64,000 bases of DNA from NCBI RefSeq assembly GCF_029227915.1, contig NC_079883.1:23188001-23252000 (forward strand). Reading direction: 5' to 3'. Positions 1 to 12,000 of the stretch are shown in pieces (the first letter of the stretch is position 1; every line of letters begins with the position of its first letter). This DNA comes from Hydractinia symbiolongicarpus (lineage: Eukaryota; Cnidaria; Hydrozoa; Anthoathecata; Hydractiniidae). A model generated the notes under the pieces. That model saw nothing but the letters and a program-made list of their open reading frames with translations. It did not search any database and had not been told where the DNA came from. The translations under genes were made by a program, and so were the position numbers.

Positions 1-3000
1 TCAGTTCCAACTAAAGTGAAATTCGTCACAGAGCATGTTTTTATTAAAGTTGCACATTGTTCAAGTGATGGTACTGTGTTCATCGCTGATACAGGCTCAA
101 TGTTTGCATGTGGAAGGTATATGTTTTTTTATCAGAAAATGAAAATTTGATCTGGGTATGCTTTCAACAAACTTTTTTAGGCTCAAAATATGTTTTTCAT
201 AATATGGTTATTTATATTTTATTTTCTTGAACATCGGTTAGCATTTTCAAAAATTGAAATCTAATATACAGTTGCTTTACAAAAAATCACCACTCAAATC
301 CAATGTTATTGTTTGTAATTAATCTTAAACAATCATTCTATACAACACTCTAACATATTTGGAATTTATTTTTAGAAATCAAGGCAATAAGCTTGGTTTA
401 AATCCGCGCCAAGGTTTTCTTTTTCAGTTCAGGTCAAGATCTAGTAAAGTAAGTATGTACAACATTTCGCGCCTCTTCAATTTCATTACATCCATTATAC
501 TTAAGTATAAACAAAATCTCGCGCCTCTTTAATTTCATTACATCCATTATACTTAAGTACGTACAACATCTCGCGCCTCTTAAATTTCATTACATTCATT
601 TAATTGTCATCTACATATACACACCATCTCAATTAGCTATACGATGTATCATTAAAGTATTGTCACATGCAATGTAGTTGGTTTGTTTGCTGTTCGCAAT
701 TCTAGCAGCTACAGATTAGATCTTGCTGTCTCTTTCGCTCAATGCCACGCAGTATGTCAGCGATGCCTAAAATGATGCCTCCAATTCTATGGATCTACTG
801 TTTTTTTATAATTTTTTTATAGAACACAGTGGAGCATGTAAAGGTCCCTACACTCATTAAAGATTTGTGCAAGTATCAAATTTCAGATATACAATTTGGT
901 GCAACGCATATTGCTATGATTAACGAGCAAGGTCGCTTGTATACAAATGGCAGCAACACAGAAGGTCAGTTGGCGTGTGGCAACACAAAACCAAGAGAAA
1001 CAATTTCAGTTGTGAAAGGTTTTGAAGATGGTGTATCTGTAAGTAACAGAAATTTAGTAGAGAGAGAACATGTATGACTATAAGATATTTATGATAACAG
1101 TTTTGGGGTTGCATACAATGGCTTTTGCTAGGTCTATATAGTGATTTGGTGTATTCGGTTATATAGTGTATCTAGAAAGTAAAAACTTATATAAAACAAA
1201 AACTCAGTATGTTGAGTTTTTTGGAGGGTATTTTAGCTTTTTTTTCTCTTTTTAGACTATTGCATGCGGCTCCACCTTCTCACTTGCTGGTGTGCAAGAA
1301 ACGATTGGCCAGAATACGGTCAATTCGGTCTATTTTTGGGGTACAAAACCAAGCTTAAAGAGAAGTAGAACAGTTTCTTCAAGTGATTCGTTTAACATTA
1401 GTAGGTCTGGCAAGCATAGAAAAGTATCAATGGCTGTTGAAGACGACAGCAGTTCAATCAGCGATGTTGAAGCTGGGTAAGTGGGTTGCCTCTAAATTAT
1501 TTCTTCTCAATGTATATAATAGCGTTCTATAATTACTGATGCGAGACCTCGAAATACATGAAGACCACCAAATTAAAACAATGTAAAGGTATTATGGTTT
1601 TGGAAAGTTTTTACATCTTAGGTATTTGACCAATTCGAACCTAAACAAGATTTTAAAAATAAAAAAGTTAGGTATTAGTGAAACTTTTAGCTGGTGATGT
1701 TGATGTAAAATATTATCACAATGACTTTCTTACTTACTAGCTCTTCACGTAATGACTCTGACTCTTCATTTGTTGTGTCATCGAGGAAAACGAGCACTGT
1801 AGACTCAGCTCGGAGATCAGCTGAAAGACGGTCAGCTGGTAGCGAGTCATCCCGTGCACGAGCAAGTATGACTTATTTACTTATTTGAAACAACTGAAGC
1901 AAATACAGAAAGGTTGGTAGGGATGCCAAAAAAATTGTAGAAAAATGAGTGCCTAGAATTTTCTGCAGTGACAACCCGAAAATTTATAGGACTCATAGTG
2001 TATCCTTCCCCCCCACCCTCTTATTTTTAAAAGGGGGAAGGGGATTTTTAAAAAATCCAATGAGAGAGGGAGGCACCAACAGACAAAATATTCAGGGGGG
2101 TGAAAAGGGGTGCTATTTTTTATGATAATACATCTTGATAGTTATTTTATGGAAAGGAATTTTAACTATAAGATTGACGCGATTTGTGATTTCGACCCTG
2201 AAAAGGGGTGGGGTGCCATCATGTTTTTCAAAGGGGTGGATGCTAAAAGGGGGAGGGATAGAAAAAACGATTATTAAGGGTGGGAATGGGACCAAATTAC
2301 TAGGACACTATAATTTTTTTTAATTAAAATATTTTATTTTTTAGGGACTATTTTTGACGAGATTGGTGACGTGGAAGAAAATGAAACTCGTAGAATGTAT
2401 CTCAAGAATTTGTTCAAAGGTTCCAACATGCAAACATTAAATTTAGTGTCGAAAGAAAATGTCCCCGTGGTTACTCCACAGTTGGCATTCAAGTTTAAAT
2501 CTATTGGTGGCATAGAGGGTAGTTATAATTCTCATGATTTTTTATAGCTCTAGTTCCAATGATGGAAAAGTCGTGGTTACACATATCAAGATTATTCACA
2601 TTATGTAGTACTTATTTGAAGGAGGTGCTTTATGTAGACATGTATCCTGGCTTTTCAGATTCTTGAATTTCTTTTTTTCACTTATACCAAAATCTTTGCT
2701 CATAAATAAAAATTAAGGATCCAGTTTGGCTTAAAATCGAAAGTTTTAATTTTCTTTATCTGAATCTCAATTTTTTTACCGAGTCATTTTTCAGTTCAGG
2801 ATATTGCAAGTCGACTGTGTGTATGATTGTGTGTGATTGGCTGCATAATATTCTACTTCTACTGGGGTGCTATGTTTCCTCAATTCTCCTTAATATCGAA
2901 ATTTCCCCTCAAATATTCTGTAAAAGTAGATTTTCTTAAACAACTGTCATCTCAAATCTCTTCTGTTTTAGTTAAGTTTTCTAGTTCAGCCTGTTGCATG

Positions 3001-6000
3001 TTTTTATTTTCAAAAAAATTATAGAATTACTACATGGGTACAGCAATAATTCGTTTTTTTACTCCTCTCTCTCTATATATATATATTTTTTTGAAAAACA
3101 TGAAAATCTTGCCAAGTTTTATAACAATTCTGTCATCTTGTCTAAAAAGATTCTCCTGAAATTTGACTCTATAAAAAGAGTAGCAACCCTGTTTGAGTTC
3201 CCAGACTGTGTGTATTTTTATAGAAATATATATTTTTGTTATTAGTATAAGGAAGAAGTCAGTAGTTTTTATGTTTCTTTCTCTTCAGGTTACAGTGAGA
3301 ATGAAGAATTCCCTGTTGTTCTGCAAGAAATCAAATGTTTCAACGATCACGTTGTTATCCACTTGGAAACGACAGCTCCACCGCCTAAGAAAAAGAAGTC
3401 ACTACGTCAGAAGAGTTTCGATAGCTCTTATTCAAGGTTTCTTACTCCTTGAGTTCTATACTTTTGAAGTATTTCCTAAAAGCAGGATTATATTTTACAA
3501 TTTTGAAGGGGTGACTCACAAATCGTAAAGTTTACGGATTAGGATGTTAAATCGTTTAAATATTTCGTACCGTGAAACACCTTTTTTGGAGAATTGACGT
3601 TAAACCCTTCTACTTTTGATATAAAATACAACGCATATAATTATACAACGCCCAATCGATTTTTGTCAATAATACATGACCTACTTTTTAAGACCTTGAT
3701 TTATATAAACAGTAAGAATCTGCTTCAGGGAAAAAATACAGCCATTTTTTTAGAATATGTTCAACATGAATGAAATCGTAAAAAGTAAATAAATAAAAGA
3801 AAACGTCAAAAAATCTTGTTTATGCTAGCATATAAAGTTTTTTTAAAAATGTATTAAGAACTGTCTCATGAAAAATTTAGATATTTGTGTGAAAAAAACA
3901 ACTTCACAACGTTAAAAAAAGTTTTAACCCTTTTTTTCGGTTATCACGCTAAGAAAATGATTGTCATGGCAACCAGTGTAAACAAACAATAAAAATGGAA
4001 TCCTTTCTTTATTTTATGCACTTACGCTCTCAAGGTTTTATAAAATCTTGTTTATATAAGCTCTCCACCATTGTTTGCAAGAACTATAGTTTGTTTTCAC
4101 AAAGTTTATTAAGAGAAAATTATACCTTGTGGAGAGAAAAAAATACGAAATTAAGAAGAAGGTTTTTTTTTCTATGTTTGAATTTACTTATTTATTTTTA
4201 TTTTTATTGGTTGCAATCCAATATGGCGGACCAATTTGTCTCTCTTTCTTTTAACTATGTTCTTATCAAAGTCTTTTTTGAAATTTTAGTGCAAACAGTA
4301 ATGCAAAAGAGGAAAGTTCTGAAAATTCAGAAATGGAAACATCTGGAGAAGTATGTTTTTTTATTTCAATGCATAAAAAGCTCGGAAAATTTCATCAAAC
4401 CAGAATAAAATTCTGGAAAACAATAATTTTGCAGGTTTAAGACTTTTCTTTAGAAGACCTCAGATGTGATTTCTAAATAAAATGGTCAACCTTAGGTAAA
4501 AAGAAAAAAAGAAAAAAAGTCGGATGCGGGGCAAATATTTTGCGTACTGAGTTTGTCTTGAGGATAAATAGATTCACTTCGCAGAGAGAAAGAGATCTTT
4601 CTCTTCCCTATTTTTAGATTCCGACGTGGATTAAAAATGAACTCGAGGAAGGCATCGTGGTTTCTGATGGAAGCAGTAAGATAAAAGTTGAGAAACAACC
4701 TGTGTATGTTGACAGCGGTCACGCTAGTGATGACGAAGAAAATGACGAGGTTGATGTTGAAATGAAGTTCCAGCCGGTTCGAAGTCGATCATTTGATTCT
4801 ATGTCTCGTCGCAGCAGTGTCAATGCTCAAAGTAGGGATCCAAACTTTAATATTGTACCGAAATTGAAAAAGATGGGTTCGTTGCTTAAAATACAGGAGG
4901 AAGCGTCAACTGAAACGAAAATAATCGACGGGGTTGCCATCACGTCATCCATTGCTGAAGTGGACAGCCCACGTGTTGCTGACAACGACGAAAATAATAA
5001 TTTGGTATGTTTGTTTTTATTTTTCCGCATGCAGCATGAAACTTCAACTATGCAGTTGTTCTGGAGGTAGCTGCTGTATGATCCAAGGAGAAGTTATAAT
5101 GAATGATATCAAATTGTCTATAATCTGGGCTAAGAAAAAGTCAACGACACTTTCCTAAATGAAATTATCATGCGTGGCACTAGTAACGCATATAATTTTA
5201 TTAAATTTTTTTTTTCTTCGTATTTTGATTCGTCCAAAAACTGTGACAAGTATTTAAATTACCAACATTTCCCTTTTCTACGCAGTGGAGATATTTCGAA
5301 ATTCAAAAACCAACGTGTTGATTTATACAAATGTAGCCTCGATCTATTCACGCATTTTCTTTCAACTTTCTTGTTTGTCATATCAAGTGTATATCGTGCT
5401 AGCTTTCGCGAGATAGTCGGTTGCATTCGCTTAAATGAAATGGGCTTGTGCATAAGGTCTGACCTACTAAATACCAGCCATAAGAGAGGATTTCTTGGTA
5501 AAGGTAACGTAACTGGAGCAAAGATAGGTGATACCATCTAGTGTTGCTTAGGTGGCGCTGCTTTTTGGATGTTAAGTTGAAAGTTATTTTGAGAAATGTC
5601 GTCAATTATTGATATAGTGAGTAAAAACTTGCATTAAACCCTGGATTAGATATTAAAGAAGTTAATCTCGAAATATGTTTATAACAAGCAAAATAATGTG
5701 TTGAAGGTGAAATACGTTCATTATTTATACCGAGAAAGTTGTTTTTTTTTACTTTCAGGATCCATTGTCAGTAACCCAAGTGTTTCCTCTCCCAACGAGC
5801 TCAGTGTCACCGGATTTGAAGAGAAAACCGAATGCTCAAGTGAGTGCAAGAAGCTCAGATGAAGTTGAATACACTACTGTTAAGAAAATTAACCTGAAAA
5901 ATGTAAGTCAGTTTGCTTTTGTAAAAACATTAGAGCATGCTAACAGTAAGATCAATCAAGAAGATTCTTACTTAAAAGTTATAATTAACTTCAAAAGGAA

Positions 6001-9000
6001 CAGAAAATTAGGGTTGTAAGATTTGTTAGGTAAAGAACCTGCTTTGTTTAAGGTCGTTGCTTAAAGTTTATTTCTTCATATTTTTAGCCGAATTCAGCTG
6101 AAGCAGAAAGGTCAGTTTCTTCTCTTGTTAACCACAACTTCTTCTCATTAATTTATACGTCTATCTGTCTATCCCTCAAAATGGTACCGACAATAGCGAG
6201 ACGCACGCAATGCGGTATAAAAACGGCCGAACCCGTGGATTTTTACACGGGCCACCGACTAGTTCTGTTCAAAACTTTAATCTTTCTTTTTCTATTCAGG
6301 AAAAAAATACCTAAAGAGAAACCGGTCCAAAGTAAAGCAAGGTTAGTTATTATGAGCTCTTAGACAACATCTTCTCAAAACGTGTTTTCAATACAATCAA
6401 TCATAACAGAGCGACTGTAAATCATGGAGTGATTTCAATGAAAAAATGGGTCAAAGAGACCATTTTTATTGACATTTTATTATTTTAAAGTTCTTATTTT
6501 TCAGAAAATTAAGGAAAACTACAGTTTTGGTACCTAACTAAACCTTTTACCTTTCAAATTAGCTAACCATGAAACCACAGGTCCGGTTTTTAGCAAGTGT
6601 TTTGAGTCAGGTCAGGAAAATGTCTTTCAGAATCGTCGCTAGGCAACCGAAAACAACTAATCTTATTTTTGTTCTCTACGTTTAAACGAGAATTCTGACG
6701 CAGTACACTCCATTGGAAACAGTTTCCATGTTAGAAAAAATAACTGAAATTATTCTCATGTTTTGTTATAGATTAAAAAGAACACAACAGATCAGAACGA
6801 ACAACGCGTACGTACATAAAACACTGTTAGTTAAGAATTTTGTTATCCATTTTTATCATTGCGCTTTTGTTTTGATGTCCCGTTTAATGATGTTTGTCCC
6901 ATGTAGTAAAATTTCCATTTGCTTTTTGTTACTAGATACAGGCCCCAGGACAGAAATATTAAAGAGAAAAGGTTTGTTGTATAACCCACCTTGCCCCACA
7001 TGCTCTCCCTCTCTTCTTTGTAACGCTTCACCCTCCTCTCTCCTCCTCCTTTGTTTTTATTACCTCCGTTCTATTATTTATTTATTTTTTTCTCAGAGTA
7101 CAGCAAGAAAGAGTTTCATCAGCGAGTGACGCTGATGATCGAAAAGATAAAAAGAGAGTAAAACCAATGTCGAAAAAAGAAGACGAGGAAAAGGTAACAT
7201 ACGACGTGCGTCGTTTGTATGGCGTACGACACGTGTTATGTCATCTAACGTCATACACGCCGCTTTAGGCCGCTTTGCTTTCCTTTCTTATCATTTAAGA
7301 TTTAAACATAGAAATGCATAAAAAAACCAAAACACGTTTTCAATTTTCACCCAGATTATGAAAAGTTAAAAAATATTGCTCTTTGAACAGGAAAAGATAG
7401 TTATAAGCGAGAGATCAAATTAAAATTCCGCAACAGTTTCCAATCTCTATCACAAGAACAAGGTTAATTTCGCCAGGTATGGTTTTTTTAAACGATTTTT
7501 AACTCTTAGAAACTCATTGAAGAGATTCAAAGGCAGGCGAAAGTATCTGAAGAGAAACTGAGAGAAGAGATACAAAAAATACAGGAAGAAAAAGAAGAGG
7601 TAATGACGTCACGTACGAAGCTCTTACTCAGGCCACTTCACGCTGCTTCTTATCGGCATTATCAAATTGTCACAAATGCGTCTAACGCTACCTTTTTTTT
7701 TAAGTACGCGATCTAAAGTTTTCTGCACACAATACCTGACGAGTATAAGTATTTATAATAGTTACCAAGAAATGTGGTCATTAACATATTTGCATACTCT
7801 ACATGCAAGGTACAATAAAGAGTTACAAGTTGAAAACTATACCTCAAAAACCTGTCTTTTTTTACCCCTCCCCTCGCCTACCACTCTCTCATACCTCTTC
7901 AATGTACAGCATGCCCGCACTTTGTTACTGTAGTTGCGAATTGTACACCGTCGTCCACATCAACTTCTCCATCGTGATAGTATGCCATTAACTTTGAAGT
8001 AACAGTCATTAGCAAGGCAAGCTGCAAAACAATGCTACAAGTTTTTGTTTTTTTTATAAAAACAGCATACGTACCCATTTCTTCCTCGCCCACACGGATG
8101 AATTGATTCTAAGGAGCAATTTTGTGACACTAGGACCACATAGTTTTCAGTCATTTCGAATAACATTTCATTCTGTCCGCTGATATGTTTTTGTCATGTT
8201 GAAATTTAAAATCCAATCAAAGTTTCTATAAATGAATTAGAACGCTGTAATTAAACCTTTATCCAGACACCTTGTCAACTTTTTAGAAGATTTGGTTTTA
8301 AAATTTCGGGGAAAAATAGAGGTTTGATCTCTCATCTCTCTCTATCTGTCTTGTAGCGAGAAGTAGCGTTGAAGAAAATGCACGACCTTCAACTTCAACA
8401 ACGTGAAGAGTTGAATAAAAAGCAGGAACAAGAAGCAAAGGTAGATTTTAATTCGACCTCTACAAAATGTCGAGTGACAGTTGATAAAGCGGTTTGAAAT
8501 GTTTTAACTTTATAAATGATATTTATAAACATTGAGATATTAAAGAGGTTCCGAAACATTCAGTAGCTAACATTTAAATTTAGTGCTTGACACGAAAGTC
8601 TCTTGTGGTGGCGAAAAGTAGGCTTTACACCGTAAGGGGATTGTAAGGGGAACATAATGCGTGATAAATTATGAATGCATTATAAAGTAGCTTCGATCTT
8701 TCCTTATGTTCATTGTGAGGATAAGAATAATATCTAGAGAATTATCTCGTTGTGCCATTGCCATGGTTTCGCAGCTTTTGTAGCTCAAATGCAAGTTATT
8801 ATTCACTTGAAGCCCTGTTGCAGGACCTTCATTGAATAACTTTGCCATAATGCATTATATTTGTGTTTTTAGAAAAGAGAGCAAATATTGAAGAATGAAA
8901 TTCACGAACTGAAAAGTGATCTGAATAACGTAAGTTGTTCTCCTACATAAATAATACTCTGTTATTGACGACAGTCGCATATCCAACTGCATATTCTAAC

Positions 9001-12000
9001 TTTATAGAACTCTTTTTCAAAACATACCTTCACCACGGTGTAACTTGTTTTTCTTTTTGCAGCAAAACAGTAAACTTCAAGATAACTACAACATTTTGCT
9101 GTCGTTGCAAGAGCAGTTACTACGTATGCAACAGGTAATGTGGTCTTTTGTAAGATTAACTGTTGTCTTGACAACATGTTATCATGGCATTGGTCGTTGT
9201 CTTGACGAAGTGTTGACATGGTAGTGGTTGTTGTCTTACAGCATACTGTCATGGTATTGGTTGTTGTCATGGTGTTGTCATGGTGGTTTTAACAGACACC
9301 TAACAATAAACGCATTGTTGCATTTTTGCAAAATTACAGTCGTCACTTTACAACAGTCATTCGTAAAGATTTCTGGCACTCGTAACAAGAATATAGTCGC
9401 ATGGTATATTTCACAATTCTGAAATTTCTGATATCCATACTGACACAATAGGCCAACATTTTTTAAACACAACATAATTTTACATCACGCATTCCCCTTT
9501 TAGAGTAAACGCCTTCCTTTGAAGAAACAATTTTCTTCAACTCTCCTATTTGAGCGCCTTTCCTTAAGGCGTCATGAGACAGGTTAGTTTTGCCTAATTG
9601 ATGAAGTGTTGCGGCAACAGCAGTTCTGATCAATACGAGACAAACCTCAGATTCAGGCAATCAGCAGCAACCGCGATCCAAGGGCATGTAGCGTTTCATC
9701 CTCATCAAAAACGCTACAGGCGCTAGGATCGAGGTTGCTGTTGCTTTATAACTAAACACAGAAGAATACGTGTTAAAAAACAATTATAATAACCTCTGGA
9801 TAATTTTAGGCTAATTAGAGTAGAACATTTTCTGTCGTTCATAAGTTCCAATGCACTGAGTCGAAAGAAGACCGTCCAGGCAACTGTCATTAATATATCC
9901 ATTTGGCTGCATAAAATTTATTTCTAGAAATTTTAGATTTTGTTAGTTGCAAACCTTCCCTAAGTTTCTTGTTGGATGTATATCCCTGTTTTCAACAATT
10001 CAACTCTTTCACAGAAAAAAAGTGTGACAAAAAAAATTAGGCTAAATTTACAACACTTATTTTTGTTTTAATATAAAGCATGTTCTTGTTTAGAAATCGT
10101 TCTTTAATCTTTTTTGTCCTCTAAAGCTTTTAAGATAAAATTTGTAAGCAAGATGAAAAATGGAAGAAAATCTTTCCATTGCTAAATTAAATACACGTCA
10201 AACTTATGTTAAAGTGGCAATTGCCAAATTATTTTTTGCCATCGCAAAATTAAATGCTTGCCAAAATTTGTACGAATAAGGTATTTAAGTTAAATAGTTT
10301 TTTTTACATAACCTAAATATAACCTTGCTTAGACCGCCATATGACATGAGAGATTATATTACTTAACTAACAGGAAGTGAGAGATGTTCTGAAATGTGAG
10401 ATGCATTCACTTTTTTTTTAATAACTTCTTTACAAATTATTGCAAATATTGAATCGAGTCATGGTCAATGTCCGATTTTATTTCTTTAATTATTAACTTC
10501 CAGTTTCCTAAATCACTGATTGAAATAGAAATTCGTCTTACTATCACTTGTTGTTCAACGAACTACTTAAAATTCGAGACGCGTGTATTTCTGGAGACTG
10601 AAAAACCACAAACGTCACACGACTACTTCATTCGCCCACTCTACTCGCTCTTTTCTTATATTTGTCTTTAAACCCTCCATTAACCTGTTTTTGCCGTCAT
10701 AATGATAACATTTCTTCTTTTTTGAGTGGTTTGGATTTCATTAAATTTTTTTGAAACTCATTAGTCTGAGATTAACCAAGAATTGAACTCACCTTCAGAC
10801 CATGCTGGAGACGTTATGCAAGCAGAGACAACAATATGAAATTTAAAATTTATAAAAGCAAGTTAATAAAACAATACTATTGCATAATATAATAATTACA
10901 AGCAAGTGCAAATCATGCGAATGTTTTTAAATACGTGGCTAAATACAATGTTACCTGGAAATAACCATGAAAGTGTAACGAAAAAGAGTTGCAAGAAAAC
11001 CTATTGTTTGAAAATTTGAAAAAAGGCACAAAAAATGTTAGAAATAAGTCGAAATAATTTGGAGTAGTGACTCTTCAACAATCAGATTGGGAAAATTGTC
11101 GCGGAATTTAATTTTTTTTTTATGTCTGTGAAAACTAATTACAATAACATTTCTTTCTTTTGATCTACTTAAAATCACGGCCAAAACTTTATGAAATTCT
11201 ACACATTTTGGCATAATATGCTAGTCCCCGTGTTCTTCAGCTACAAATTTGATTTTGAGACAAGACCAGCTGCTTATCTCAACTTTGTACATGGGGGAAG
11301 GGGGAAAAGGTAGATTTAACAGAAAATTCCAAAGGTTTCCGTCATGATTGTAGAACTGTATATAATATGAATGTGAATTTCAACTTCACCTGTTTTACGT
11401 CTCTTGCATAAAGGCCTAAAAACGGTATAAATTGTCATTTTTTGTTCGCGAAATTTAATTGCCTCGTGTGTATTTTCGTTTTTTATCTTTTGAACATACC
11501 TTTCTTTACTTCACAAAACTGACTTCTCTTTTTTAACCCAATCGAAACCAAAAGATGGCAAAAATTTGGTGCAAAAATGAAGATTGAACAAGAGTTAAAT
11601 AACTTTGTCCATGTAGGTTTTTTTGCACAATCAGTAAGAATGTTTGACATATTCTTCCCACTCGATTTTTTCAAAGCAAAATATAATTTTAAATACCATA
11701 ATCTACACGAGTAATATTTCACGAAAAGTAGTCACTTAAATGACATTCGTATTCCCTATTTCAAATTCCTCTTTTCATACAAAAATCAGCAGGTAGCTTA
11801 AATGTAGAGAAACTGCAACGTAGCTACAATGCACCAACGTGAAAGTTGATCGAAAGTTGCGGAGGTGTGCGGAAGGTTGTGACAAACCACAAGACATTGT
11901 TGAGATATGTGTCAACACTTCACATTGTCAAATTAAATCATAAAAACATGTCAGATTTGACGCGTTGTAAAGATGACATGAATACTTAAACATTTCGCAA

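Noticed and set aside
3995-4408. 137-residue ORF
   Set aside because: Mostly intron; only 4290-4350 fits the phase and composition of the NEK9-like gene, in a different frame.
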